Shown here: positions 27,954 through 37,289 of the stretch, piece after piece
Numbering within the stretch: position 1 is the stretch's first letter
How the letters are laid out: each line of letters opens with the position of its first letter
Origin: CAWHQZ01 sp963831645
GTDB taxonomy: Bacteria > Pseudomonadota > Alphaproteobacteria > Rhizobiales > Aestuariivirgaceae
DNA: 64,000 nucleotides
NCBI GenBank assembly: GCA_963831645.1
Contig: CAWHQZ010000026.1
Coordinates: 1 to 64,000, forward strand
Reading direction: 5' to 3'
Position numbers and translations under genes: made by a program
The notes under the pieces: model-generated
Databases searched by the model: none
Told to the model about the DNA's origin: nothing
What the model saw: only the letters and a program-made list of their open reading frames with translations

Positions 27954-28880
27954 ATGTTGTCACTGGCGTACGCCCTCCAACAAATCAGCAATGCCCTCGT
28001 CGTGGGCTCGTTCTATAGCTTGCTTGCCGTTTCCTATGCCCTCGTGCACGGCCTCACCAACCGCATCGTCCTGTCGTTCGGCGACATGGCGATGTTTGCT
28101 GCCTTCTGTGCGGCCTATGGGGCGCTCATCGCCTTCTCGCTGGGTGTTGAAGCGGGAGCCGCGATGATCATCGCCATGGCGGCGGCGGCGGTGTGTTCGG
28201 CGGCCCTCGGTCGCTTCGCCTATGGCAGCGTGTTCGCGCCCCTGCTGGGGGTGAGGAGCCAGGCATTGCTCATTGCCTCGGCGAGCCTGGGCCTGGTGAT
28301 CCAGGAAGTCATGCGCCTGCAATCGCGCGGGCGCGAGCAGTGGCTCGAGCCAATTCTGAATTCGCCATTGCTCGAAATGTCCGACGGCGGTTTTGCCCTT
28401 CGGGTCACGACCATCCAGGCACTCATCGTAGCCGTTACCTTTTTCCTCATTGCCTGCCTGTTCGGCGTGCTGCGCCTGACGCGGCTGGGGCGGCTGTGGC
28501 GCGCCTGCTCGCAGGACCGGGCATTGTCCGTGCTGCTTGGCGTTGACGTGCAACTGGTGACAGCGACGGCGTTCGTGCTGGCGGCGGTGTTCGCCGGCGC
28601 CGCCGGTTTCACGCTCGCCATCTACTACGGCGGAGTCAGCTTCAGCATGGGTCTCATGCTCGGCCTCAAAGCCCTGTTCGCTTCGATGATCGGCGGTTTT
28701 GGCACCATCGCCGGTGCGGTCGCCGGTGCGTTCGTGCTGGCGGCGCTGGAAACCGCGTGGACGACCTTCTTCAACATCGGCTATCGGGACGTGGCGGTGT
28801 TCGGGCTCGTTCTCGTGCTGCTGACCGTGCGCCCGGAGGGCCTGCTCGGCGTGACACTCAGATCGGACAGCGATCGATGA
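27954..28880 (+). CDS. Branched-chain amino-acid-type ABC permease (LivH family)
   Basis: A 308-residue inner-membrane permease of the LivH/LivM family. It starts MLSLAYALQQISNALVVGSF and contains the typical early GSFYSLLAVSYALVHGLTNR, the central LGRLWRACSQDRALSVLLGV cytoplasmic loop that meets the ATPase, and a C-terminal ALFASMIGGFGTIAGAVAGA. Normally such genes lie beside livM, livG, livF and a binding-protein gene; none is here. It overlaps a lipoprotein gene by ATGA. The substrate (amino acids, urea or another small solute) is unknown. Confidence 0.85.
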   Translation: MLSLAYALQQISNALVVGSFYSLLAVSYALVHGLTNRIVLSFGDMAMFAAFCAAYGALIAFSLGVEAGAAMIIAMAAAAVCSAALGRFAYGSVFAPLLGVRSQALLIASASLGLVIQEVMRLQSRGREQWLEPILNSPLLEMSDGGFALRVTTIQALIVAVTFFLIACLFGVLRLTRLGRLWRACSQDRALSVLLGVDVQLVTATAFVLAAVFAGAAGFTLAIYYGGVSFSMGLMLGLKALFASMIGGFGTIAGAVAGAFVLAALETAWTTFFNIGYRDVAVFGLVLVLLTVRPEGLLGVTLRSDSDR

Positions 28881-29356
28881 AGTGGTCCGTATCGGTCATT
28901 GCCCTTGGTCTTCTGCTCGCCGGCTGCGGGGATGACAGCGGCGAGCCGTACCTGACGGTCGCCGGCGGCGGGTTCATCTTCAACTACCGGATCGCAGAAT
29001 CCTACTACGGCATCGTCGTCAAGGCGGAGCGGCAGTTGCCGAAGGGCTCGCTGCTGGTCGCTGAATTCGAGGATCCCGCGGGAGGACCGCCGATCACCCT
29101 GCGCGAGCCTGTGATCGAGGGCAGGCTGCGCTATTCGTTTCGCTCGCCGCCGGTCAGGGGCATCCAGAAGGATGTGCCGTACAAGGTAACGGTCGTGCTG
29201 AAGGAAAGTGAAGCCGGCAAAGAGCTGGAACGTCTCGAGCGCGTCTACCGCAGCCAGGTCGACCAGTCGATCATGCCGGAGAAGCCGCTGGTGCTCGGGC
29301 CGGGGTATCAGATCAATCCGGAAAACGACATCACCAAACCTGCGGCGCCGCAGTAG
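28877..29356 (+). CDS. Hypothetical lipoprotein
   Basis: A 159-residue predicted lipoprotein. The signal peptide ends in the lipobox LLLAGC (Cys about residue 17), so it would be anchored in the inner or outer membrane. The mature part looks beta-rich (YLTVAGGGFIFNYRIAESYY, GSLLVAEFEDP) and I do not recognise a domain. Its start lies inside the stop of the LivH-like permease (ATGA), so the two are translationally coupled, which suggests a shared job. Confidence 0.7.
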   Translation: MKWSVSVIALGLLLAGCGDDSGEPYLTVAGGGFIFNYRIAESYYGIVVKAERQLPKGSLLVAEFEDPAGGPPITLREPVIEGRLRYSFRSPPVRGIQKDVPYKVTVVLKESEAGKELERLERVYRSQVDQSIMPEKPLVLGPGYQINPENDITKPAAPQ

Positions 29357-29360
29357 CGCA

Positions 29361-30182
29361 TCAGATGAAGCGAATTCGAGCCCCGGTAAGCGGAGTTCCC
29401 AGCAACTGCGTCGACCAGACCTCGCCGGCAGCGACCGGAAAGGCGCGGGTGAGCGTCCCGGTGGTCACGATCTCGCCGGCGGCGAGCGGCGAATTGACCG
29501 GGTCGGCCGCGAGCAGGTCGATCAGATGCCGCAATGCCGAGACCGGCCCATCGAGCACGTTGGACGCGCGACCGCGATCGACAAAAGTCCCGTTGCGGTA
29601 CAGATCGATCTCGAGAGTTGAAAGCTCACGCTCCCACTCCGCGCGGCGGGGCGCCACCGGATGGCGAATTCCTACCAGCAGCGCGCCGTGCAGGCCGCAG
29701 GCTGCGACGGTATCGGTGGCCTGGAACTTCCAGCCGGGAAAGGCCGATTGCACGATCTCGAAACCATGGGCGACCCATTCGATGCAACCCAGCAACGAGT
29801 GGTCGTCCATGCCGCGAACGGGAGCTGTCGCCAGCCCGAACATGATTTCCGGCTCGATGCGCGGCTCAGCGAGTCTTGCCAGTGAAAAACCGTCGCCGGT
29901 GTCGGCGATGTCATGAACGGTTCGGTCGTACACATGGCCCCAGATCGGCGCATGGACATCGTATTCCGCCCAGATCGTCCGGTTGGTGAAGCCGATCTTG
30001 CGTCCGACCGGCCGTTCGCCCGAAGTCTCGCGCTTGCGGCGAACGGCGTCAGTGACGCGGTAGGCATCTTCCATCTGCAAGCCGGGATAGCGACCGGAGA
30101 ACGGTGCAATCTGGCGGCCGCTGCGCACGACGGCGAACGCCTCGGCGGCGATGCTGTCCACTTCCATTTGCCCAATGCTCAT
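29361..30182 (-). CDS. 2-keto-4-pentenoate hydratase family protein
   Basis: A 273-residue member of the hydratase/decarboxylase branch of the fumarylacetoacetase superfamily (MhpD-like). It has RYPGLQMEDAYRVTDAVRRK at the N terminus, GRKIGFTNRTIW, and the acidic metal-binding region in EPEIMFGLATAPVRGMDD. Relatives add water to 2-hydroxypentadienoate in aromatic meta-cleavage pathways, but no other pathway gene is near. It is divergent from the photolyase gene, 35 bases apart, and convergent with the lipoprotein gene. ATG 30182 is chosen. Confidence 0.83.
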   Translation of the reverse strand: MSIGQMEVDSIAAEAFAVVRSGRQIAPFSGRYPGLQMEDAYRVTDAVRRKRETSGERPVGRKIGFTNRTIWAEYDVHAPIWGHVYDRTVHDIADTGDGFSLARLAEPRIEPEIMFGLATAPVRGMDDHSLLGCIEWVAHGFEIVQSAFPGWKFQATDTVAACGLHGALLVGIRHPVAPRRAEWERELSTLEIDLYRNGTFVDRGRASNVLDGPVSALRHLIDLLAADPVNSPLAAGEIVTTGTLTRAFPVAAGEVWSTQLLGTPLTGARIRFI

Positions 30183-30217
30183 TCCATTCACGCCCGCGTT
30201 CGCCCCCAGGATAGCAG

Positions 30218-31660
30218 ATGACAGCACCGGTCATCATGTGGTTCCGGCAGGATTTGCGGATTGCCGACCACCAGGCGCTGCGAAGTGCGGCTGCGGCGGG
30301 CCCTCTTCTCTGCCTGTTCGTGCTCGATGACGTGACGCCGTGTGAATGGCGGTTGGGCGGGGCCAGCCGGTGGTGGCTGCACCATAGCCTCAACAGTCTG
30401 TCTGCGGATCTGGGCAAGCTCGGGCTCAAACTCACCTTGCGCCGTGGACGGAGCGACGCCGTGATCGATGAGATTTGCCGCGAGGTGGGCGCCAAAGCCA
30501 TCTACTTCAGCCGTGATTATTCGCCATGGGCCGGGGATCTTGAAAGGCGCGTGAAAAGGAACGCCGATGCCCAAGGCGTCCAATGCCACCGCCACGGTGG
30601 CTACCTGTTGCACGAGCCCGAGATGGTGCGGACCGGCGGTGGCGGCGTCTATCAAGTGTATACCGCCTTCGCCCGGGCCTGCCGCGCCCTCGGCGACCCC
30701 CGACCGCCGGTGGGAGAGCCGGCTGCCGCATCCGGATGGGCGGGGACAACGGCCAGCGATCGGGCGGAGGATTGGGCACTCCTGCCGCTGAAGCCCGACT
30801 GGGCAAGCCGTTTCGGCGAAATCTGGAACCCGGGCGAGGCAGGCGCGCAAGCCCGGCTGCATGCCTTCGTGGAGGGTGCGCTCGCCGGCTACGCCGACGG
30901 CCGCGACCACCCCTGGATCGATACGACCTCGAGGCTTTCTCCTCATCTCCACTGGGGCGAGGTTTCGCCGATCCAGTGCTGGAACGCCGTAAGGAACGCC
31001 ATGGCGGCTGCGGGTGGCCGGATCGACGGGCCGGGGGACAAGTTTCTCGATGAAATCCTGTGGCGCGAGTTCTGCCACCACCTGCTCCACCATGCACCGG
31101 AACTGCCGAGAGAGCCGTTCCGGGCGGACTTCGCGAAGTTCCCCTGGCGCGCCGACGGTGAGGGGCTTGCCGCCTGGCAGCAGGGTCGTACCGGCTATCC
31201 GATCGTCGATGCCGGAATGCGTGAGTTGTGGATAACCGGGTACATGCACAACCGGGTGCGCATGATTACCGCCTCCTTCCTCACAAAACACCTTCTGGTG
31301 AGCTGGCTCGAGGGCGAACGGTGGTTCTGGGACACGCTCGTCGATGCGGATATCGCCAACAACACGATGAATTGGCAGTGGGTTGCCGGATGCGGCGCCG
31401 ACGCGGCCCCGTATTTCCGCATTTTCAACCCGGTCCTGCAGGGTCGGAAATTTGATCCCCGGGGTGAATACACGAAACGCTGGATTCCTGAGCTCGAGTC
31501 AATGCCGGAGGAATATCTTCACCAGCCGTGGCTGGCGCCTGAGCAGGCGCTTAAGCAGGCGGGGCTGACGTTGGGCAGTATGTATCCAGCGCCCATCGTT
31601 GAGCACGGCGCGGCGCGAAACCGTGCGCTCTCAGCCCTCAAGCAAGTGGGTCGCCGCTGA
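30218..31660 (+). CDS. phrB: Deoxyribodipyrimidine photo-lyase
   Basis: A 480-residue cryptochrome/photolyase protein that would repair UV cyclobutane dimers using blue light and FAD. The N-terminal photolyase domain starts VIMWFRQDLRIADHQALRSA. The FAD-binding domain shows DTTSRLSPHLHWGEVSP, the Trp-rich GYPIVDAGMRELWITGYMHN, RMITASFLTKHLLVSWLEG, and ANNTMNWQWVAGCGADAAPY. These match CPD photolyase class I of proteobacteria. The length is normal and the frame intact. Together with LigD and Ku downstream it makes this stretch rich in DNA repair. Confidence 0.93.
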   Translation: MTAPVIMWFRQDLRIADHQALRSAAAAGPLLCLFVLDDVTPCEWRLGGASRWWLHHSLNSLSADLGKLGLKLTLRRGRSDAVIDEICREVGAKAIYFSRDYSPWAGDLERRVKRNADAQGVQCHRHGGYLLHEPEMVRTGGGGVYQVYTAFARACRALGDPRPPVGEPAAASGWAGTTASDRAEDWALLPLKPDWASRFGEIWNPGEAGAQARLHAFVEGALAGYADGRDHPWIDTTSRLSPHLHWGEVSPIQCWNAVRNAMAAAGGRIDGPGDKFLDEILWREFCHHLLHHAPELPREPFRADFAKFPWRADGEGLAAWQQGRTGYPIVDAGMRELWITGYMHNRVRMITASFLTKHLLVSWLEGERWFWDTLVDADIANNTMNWQWVAGCGADAAPYFRIFNPVLQGRKFDPRGEYTKRWIPELESMPEEYLHQPWLAPEQALKQAGLTLGSMYPAPIVEHGAARNRALSALKQVGRR

Positions 31661-31675
31661 TCCTCGCAAACCCGA

Positions 31676-32839
31676 TCAGAAGGTTTTCGCGCGCGAGCCT
31701 TCCGCTGCAGCGACCTTTCGTGCAGCGATATCCGCGGCCACCATCATGCGAGCAAGGGGTGTGCCGCGCCTCAGTTCCCGATTCACCGCGCGCAAGTGCC
31801 CGCCCCTGTCATCGAGCGGCGCACTTCCTATGTACTGAACGCGGACGTTGGCGGTGCCGCGGTCCTTGAAGCCCAAAGTCTCGGCACATTTTTCGAGACA
31901 TCGATGATACGGTCGCCGACGAACGGGCCGCGATCATTTACCCGCACGATGATGGCGCTGCCGTTGTCGAGGTTGGTGATCTTGACGTAGCTCGGAAGCG
32001 GCAGGGTGGGATGGGCGGCGGACAGATATTCCATGTCGAACCATTCGCCGTTGGCGGTCATGCGGCGGTGGAATTGGGGCCCATACCAGGACGCGAGGCC
32101 GTTGACATCATAGCCGGGCTCTTCCTTGGGAACGAACCAGCGGCCGGCGACCTTGTAAGGCGTGCCGAGTTGTTGGCGGCCGCCTCCCTTGGGCAGGATG
32201 TCTCCGCCGGCATATTTGGGACTCGGCGCCGGCTCCGGCGTTCCGAGCCGAGAAAGCCCGAGGCCGGAACCACTTTTCCTTGACCACCATGGGGTTCGGC
32301 GAGGTTGCCGACACCTTCTCCCGAACTCGGGCGGCCATGGCCATCGGTGCGGGAGCCACGGCGATCGTGCGATCCTTGAACCAGCGCTCCTTCCGATGAG
32401 GCATCGGCGTGCGTGTCCGGCTTATCGCGGCGTGAGCGGTAGTTGCGCTGGCGCGGGCGGAACCCGCACTCGGCTCGCGGCCGGTGATATCGGTAAGGGT
32501 CGGAGTCGGATGCCTGCCATGCGGCCTTACTTCCTTCGCATCACGCGAACCGGCAGCGACGTCATGGACGCGGTCTTTGAACCAGCGTTCCTTCAAAAGT
32601 GGGAAGAAGAACAGGGTTGCGCCGGCCGTTCGACGTTCATCGCCGGAAACCGCTGGCGCCTGGAAGCCAGCGTCCTTGGGACATCGGCGAAGTGCCCGCC
32701 GCCGCTCGACGTCGCGCTGGATGGTGAAGGCCGGGGTGGCAGCCAGTGCGTGACCGCGCCGAACAGGGTCGCAGTCAGGCTCGCGCGCACACAGCTCGGT
32801 TTGGCTCCCGGGGACGGTTAACAGGGTCGTGGGCGCCAT
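31676..32839 (-). CDS. RlpA-like septal ring lytic transglycosylase domain protein (frameshifted)
   Basis: The C-terminal half is a clear RlpA double-psi beta-barrel: GLASWYGPQFHRRMTANGEW, LPLPSYVKITNLDNGSAIIV, RVNDRGPFVGDRIIDVSK, then a shift in an AAAAA run near 31885 to KCAETLGFKDRGTANVRVQY. RlpA cuts glycan strands lacking stem peptides at the septum. Another shift near 32220 joins it to an N-terminal ~200-residue region in which KERWFKDR, KERWFKDR and KEKWFRPR recur. The N-terminal start (ATG 32839) and signal peptide are uncertain; a hydrophobic start is seen only in another frame. No C-terminal SPOR domain is present. Confidence 0.7.
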
Positions 32840-33410
32840 AGCGCAATGTGGGGGTGGTGGTTACAGTGGTTGTAGATGCAAGCATCAGGTACCCGGCGAA
32901 ACAGGTTACTGCGGTTGATGTCATCATGGCTCGATAACTCCTTACCGTCTTGGGTAGGATGTGACGGAAGGAGTTGACGAAGCGTTCAGAACTCTCGCGG
33001 CAACTCTTTGAATCTGAACGGTATTTTTACCCTAACAAACCGACTCCCGACTGTGCGGGATTGAACTCAGGGTAGAGGCGGAAATCGCGGGATTGCTGGC
33101 TTTCCCGGAAGCTCTGTGTACGCCACCATGGGGAGCGAACCCCTGAAGGCAGGACTGGTTCCCTTTCTTGGTAAAACTTTGTTAACCCTGCCCAACTTTT
33201 CTCGAGGCCCGATTTAGGCAGAAATGTGGCGGTCGTCCGAGGCGTAAGGACCCCCGGGAATGGGCGCTCGTTTCGGATCGCGAATGACTGTCATCCCTTG
33301 TTCCCGTAGGTGACCGCGTCGACAGGTTGTCATCACATTCGCTCTATGGAATCGTTGAGCGATGCGGTCCATTGGTGGTGTACGGGAAGTCCGCGGGATG
33401 GCTGTGACAA
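32840..33410. other. Intergenic region without recognised gene
   Basis: About 570 bases between the divergent RlpA-like and LigD genes. It contains short hairpins (CCCGA-ctg-TGCGGG near 33046, and GGGG-agcgaa-CCCC near 33129) and a less GC-rich patch with TTTTTACCCTAACAAACC near 33020. I recognise no tRNA, riboswitch or small gene. It probably holds the promoters of both genes. Confidence 0.4.
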
Positions 33411-35918
33411 GTGGCTGACGCAGCCAAAAAATCAAAGTCCGCGCGGCTGCAAGGGTATCGCGCAAAACGTGATTTCAGCCGTACCACCGAGCCTGAGCCC
33501 GGCTGGCGCGGAACCCGGGGTCATCGCTTCGTGGTGCAAAAACACGATGCCCGCCGCCTTCATTTCGATCTGAGGCTCGAGCTCGACGGCGTCCTCAAGA
33601 GCTGGGCGGTGACCCGCGGACCCAGTCTCGTGGCCGGTGAGAAGCGCCTCGCGGTCCAAACCGAAGACCACCCTCTCGAGTATCTTGAATGGGAAGGGGT
33701 CATCCCCAAAGGAGAATACGGCGGTGGCACGATGATCGTGTGGGACCGCGGATTATGGGATACCGCGGGCGATGCCCGAAAGGGGCTTGCCAAGGGCCAC
33801 TTGGACTTTGTTCTTGCCGGCGAGCGGCTCAAGGGCCGCTGGCATCTGGTTCGCATGGCCAAGAGGCCCCAGGACAGGAACGAACAGTGGCTCCTGATCA
33901 AGGCAAAGGACGCCTACGCGCGCCGAGCCGCCGCTGCGCAGATCGTTGACGAGGAAACGACATCCTTGCTGAGCGGCCGGTCGAATGCGGATCTGGCCAG
34001 GGCCGGAGGACTGCGCGCCGATCACTCGGCGCGCGAGCAAAAGAGGCGCGCAGGCGACGATGGCAGAGCGCGCCAGGCGCAGCCGGCCGGGGCGCGGAAG
34101 GCGATCCTGCCGGTGTTCGTCGAGCCGAGCCTGGCGCAGCCCGTCGAGGTTCCGCCCTCCGGAGGCAACTGGGTGCACGAAATCAAGTTCGACGGCTACC
34201 GCCTGCAGGCGCGCCTGAATGGCGATAAGGTGCAGCTGCTCACCCGGCGCGGTCTTGATTGGACGAAACGTTTTCCGACCATCTCGGCAGCGTTGCGAAA
34301 GCTGAAGGTATCGTCCGCCCTCATCGACGGAGAAGCGGTCGCCCAGGACGAGCGGGGGATCTCCAGCTTCGGTGCCCTGCAGTCGGATCTCGGCGAAGGC
34401 CGCCGCGACCGGATCGCCTACTTCGCCTTTGATCTCGTCTATTGCGAGGGGTTCGACTATCGGGGCGTCCAGCTCTCCGCGCGGCGGGCGGCACTCAAGC
34501 TCCTTTTCGAAGACCTTCCCGAACGGTCGATCCTGAAGTTCAGCGATCATCTCGATCACCGTGGCGACGAGGTCCTGGCCCAGGCCTGCCGCATGGGGCT
34601 CGAGGGCATCGTATCGAAACGAAGCGACCTGCCGTACCTGTCCGGCCGAGGTCCGCACTGGATGAAATCGAAATGCGTTCTCGAGCAGGAGTTCGTGGTG
34701 GTTGGCTATGTGCCCTCGACCGCCCATCAAGGCTCGGTCGGTTCACTGGTGCTCGGCTACTACGATGACAAACGGCTCGTCCACGCCGGCAGAGCAGGCA
34801 CCGGCTTCTCGGCCAAGGCCGCCGTAACAATGGCCCTTAAGCTTCAGGCGATTGCCGCGGACCAGCCGACGTTCCGCGACAAGCCTTCGCGCGAGGCCGT
34901 GAAGGATGTGAAATGGGTGGAACCAAAGCTTGTGGCAGAGATTGAATACCGCGGCTGGGGCTCGGAAGGTCTCGTGCGCCAGGCTTCATTCAAAGGCCTG
35001 CGCGAGGACAAGCCGGCAGAAGAGATCGTGCTCGAGAAAAAACCCACGGCTCGCGCGCAGGGTGCTCCACGGGTGGCGCCACGGCTTACCCATCCGGAGC
35101 GCATCCTGTGGCCGGACAAAGGGGTGACGAAACAGGGTCTCGCCGATTTCTATGCCGACATAGCGAAATGGATCCTGCCGCAGGTGACCGGGCGCGTGCT
35201 CAGCGCCGTGCGCTGCCCGTCGGGTGTCGACAAGCAGTGCTTCTATGCGAAACACGCATGGGCCGGTCTTGGCGATCATGTGAAGCTCGTCGACACGGGC
35301 GAAGGCGAGCCGATGATCGCCATCGATGACCTCAAAGGCCTGCTTGCCCTGGTGCAGGCGAGCGTGCTCGAACTTCACCCCTGGGGGTCGCGCATCGACA
35401 AGCTCGATGAGCCGGATCGCGTGATCTTCGATCTTGATCCGGGAGAGGACGTTGCCTGGAGCAGGGTCATCGAGGCAGCGCGGGAGGTGCGCAGCCGGCT
35501 CCGGGAGCACAAGCTCAAGAGCTTCGTAAAAGTCTCAGGTGGCAAGGGTCTGCATGTCGTGGCGCCAATTGCGCGCGGGCCGCAGTGGGACGAGGTCAAG
35601 GACTTTTCGCGCCGGATCGCTGAAGCGATGGCGGCCGACGGCCCTGGTCTCTACCTGGCCCGCATGACCAAAAAGCTGCGGAAGGGCAAGGTGTTCGTCG
35701 ATTATTTGCGCAACGGGCGCGGCGCTACCGCGGTAGCGGCCTATTCAACGCGCGCCCGGCCGGGAGCGTCCGTCTGCGTACCGCTCGCCTGGGAGGAGCT
35801 CTCGCAGGCCATCGGCCCCAGCCATTTCAGCATCGACAATCTGCGCCAGCGCCTCGATTACCTGAAAGCCGATCCTTGGGCGGGCATCGACAGGCTGCGG
35901 CAGCGCCTGCCCGCTTAG
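33411..35918 (+). CDS. ligD: Multifunctional DNA ligase D for end joining
   Basis: An 835-residue LigD with all three modules in the order phosphoesterase, ligase, polymerase. The 3'-phosphoesterase has FVVQKHDARRLHFDLRLE (His45, His51, Asp53). The ligase has the adenylation motif EIKFDGYRL with Lys259. The primase-like polymerase is C-terminal (RILWPDKGVTKQGLADFYAD, RVIFDLDPGEDVAWSRV with catalytic acids, FVKVSGGKGLHVVAP). With Ku it joins double-strand breaks. The start is GTG 33411. The ku gene follows on the same strand 121 bases later. Confidence 0.95.
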   Translation: MADAAKKSKSARLQGYRAKRDFSRTTEPEPGWRGTRGHRFVVQKHDARRLHFDLRLELDGVLKSWAVTRGPSLVAGEKRLAVQTEDHPLEYLEWEGVIPKGEYGGGTMIVWDRGLWDTAGDARKGLAKGHLDFVLAGERLKGRWHLVRMAKRPQDRNEQWLLIKAKDAYARRAAAAQIVDEETTSLLSGRSNADLARAGGLRADHSAREQKRRAGDDGRARQAQPAGARKAILPVFVEPSLAQPVEVPPSGGNWVHEIKFDGYRLQARLNGDKVQLLTRRGLDWTKRFPTISAALRKLKVSSALIDGEAVAQDERGISSFGALQSDLGEGRRDRIAYFAFDLVYCEGFDYRGVQLSARRAALKLLFEDLPERSILKFSDHLDHRGDEVLAQACRMGLEGIVSKRSDLPYLSGRGPHWMKSKCVLEQEFVVVGYVPSTAHQGSVGSLVLGYYDDKRLVHAGRAGTGFSAKAAVTMALKLQAIAADQPTFRDKPSREAVKDVKWVEPKLVAEIEYRGWGSEGLVRQASFKGLREDKPAEEIVLEKKPTARAQGAPRVAPRLTHPERILWPDKGVTKQGLADFYADIAKWILPQVTGRVLSAVRCPSGVDKQCFYAKHAWAGLGDHVKLVDTGEGEPMIAIDDLKGLLALVQASVLELHPWGSRIDKLDEPDRVIFDLDPGEDVAWSRVIEAAREVRSRLREHKLKSFVKVSGGKGLHVVAPIARGPQWDEVKDFSRRIAEAMAADGPGLYLARMTKKLRKGKVFVDYLRNGRGATAVAAYSTRARPGASVCVPLAWEELSQAIGPSHFSIDNLRQRLDYLKADPWAGIDRLRQRLPA

Positions 35919-36039
35919 AACGGCCGGGAACCATAAGCGGGAGGCCGCGTTGACTCCGCGCTGTCTTTTCCGCCAAACTGTTAACCTCTCGGCGGCACAA
36001 TAGATCTCGTCATGCCGGTCAGTTAGTGAGGGTAAAGCC

Positions 36040-36882
36040 GTGGCAAGTCCCGGGCGTCCGTATTGGAAGGGGTTTCTGCGTCTGTCGCTGGTTACGATCA
36101 GCGTGCAAATCTACAACGCCGCCGAAAGCGCCGCCGAAATCCACTTCAATCAGATCCACAAGCCGTCGAAGAAACGCGTCCGCTACGAAAAAGTGGTGCC
36201 GGGAATCGGCCCGGTCGAGGCCAGTGACATCGTCAAGGGCTACCCGGTGGACCACGATACGTATGTGATCCTGGAGCCGGCGGAGCTGGAAGCGATCAGG
36301 CTTGAAAGCAAGAAAGTCATCGAGCTTTCCCAGTTTGTCGACAAGGACGAGATCGATCCCCGCTATTTCGAGCGGCCGTTCTACATCGTGCCGGCCGATG
36401 ATCTGGCCGCCGAGGGATATCTTGTCATTCGCAAGGCGCTCGAACAGTCGCGCAAGGCAGCGATCGGGCAGATCACCATGCATGGCCGCGAGCACCTTGT
36501 GGCGGTGACTCCGGTCGAAAATGGCCTTCTCATGGAGATCATCCGCTACAAGAACGAGCTCAAGGCGGCGTCATCGTTCTTCGACGACTTGCCGAACCCC
36601 AAGCTTGATCGCGAACTGATCGACATGGCGAACCAGCTGATCGCACGGAAATCGGCGCCGTTCCGGCCCGAGGCATTTCACGACAGCTATGCTGTGGCGC
36701 TGAAGGAGCTCGTGGCCAAAAAGGCCAAGGGCAAGAAGATCGTCACGACGGCGGAGGAGGAAGCGCCGGTGAGCAACGTCATCGATCTGATGCAGGCCCT
36801 GAAGGGAAGTCTCAAGAATCAGCAGGAAGCCGAGCGCGAAGCGCCGCGCAAGGCAGCGCCCAAGCGCCGGGCATCGAGGTAA
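36040..36882 (+). CDS. ku: Ku protein for non-homologous end joining
   Basis: A 280-residue bacterial Ku that forms a homodimeric ring on DNA ends and recruits LigD. It begins RPYWKGFLRLSLVTISVQIY and keeps the core blocks GYPVDHDTYVILEPAELEAI, IDPRYFERPFYIVPAD and IGQITMHGREHLVAVTP. A Lys/Arg-rich C-terminal tail (APRKAAPKRRASR) is as expected for DNA end threading. The start is GTG 36040. Confidence 0.95.
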   Translation: MASPGRPYWKGFLRLSLVTISVQIYNAAESAAEIHFNQIHKPSKKRVRYEKVVPGIGPVEASDIVKGYPVDHDTYVILEPAELEAIRLESKKVIELSQFVDKDEIDPRYFERPFYIVPADDLAAEGYLVIRKALEQSRKAAIGQITMHGREHLVAVTPVENGLLMEIIRYKNELKAASSFFDDLPNPKLDRELIDMANQLIARKSAPFRPEAFHDSYAVALKELVAKKAKGKKIVTTAEEEAPVSNVIDLMQALKGSLKNQQEAEREAPRKAAPKRRASR

Positions 36883-36900
36883 CCAGTACCCGATCCAGGA

Positions 36901-37137
36901 TTACCGGAGCGGCGGATGGTGATCCGCGACGGAGCTCCATTCGGTCCGAAACAAGAGGTCCTCCTTTTCCGCGTCTTGAACCACGACGCTGCTGTTGACG
37001 CCGGCCTTCCCGGAATTGTCTGCCTGTTGGATGGCCGCCCGGATGGCCGCGTCCCGATCCGGAAAGACATCAAAGCCACTGCTGCCATGCTTGACGATCC
37101 ACTTCTGTTTGTGAAAAAGCACGAAATACCTTTCCAT
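36901..37137 (-). CDS. DUF2188-like small protein
   Basis: A 78-residue protein with the pattern of DUF2188: KWIVKHGSSGFDVFPDRDAA followed by IRAAIQQADNSGKAGVNSSV and a short beta end. These proteins have no known function and are often found near stress or repair genes. It is convergent with ku, 18 bases apart. No signal peptide or membrane helix is seen. Confidence 0.6.
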   Translation of the reverse strand: MERYFVLFHKQKWIVKHGSSGFDVFPDRDAAIRAAIQQADNSGKAGVNSSVVVQDAEKEDLLFRTEWSSVADHHPPLR

Positions 37138-37289
37138 GGCATCCTCTCTCGACGCCGAACTCGCGCCGCAAATGATGACAATGCGAACGTGCGAGTTTCG
37201 GGAAAGTTCCGAGGATCACAGTGGAGGCTATTCCGTCCTCACTGCGCGGGCGACCGCCGACGACGGCGTTTGTATTTGGTTGCCTGCGA

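Noticed and set aside
27443..27991. - strand open frame rich in Val/Pro repeats
   Set aside because: It is the antisense reading of the 36-base coding repeat; the + strand frame has a ribosome site, membrane helix and terminator.
32840..33410. Riboswitch or small RNA in the RlpA-ligD gap
   Set aside because: Only short unconnected hairpins were found and none fits a known riboswitch layout.
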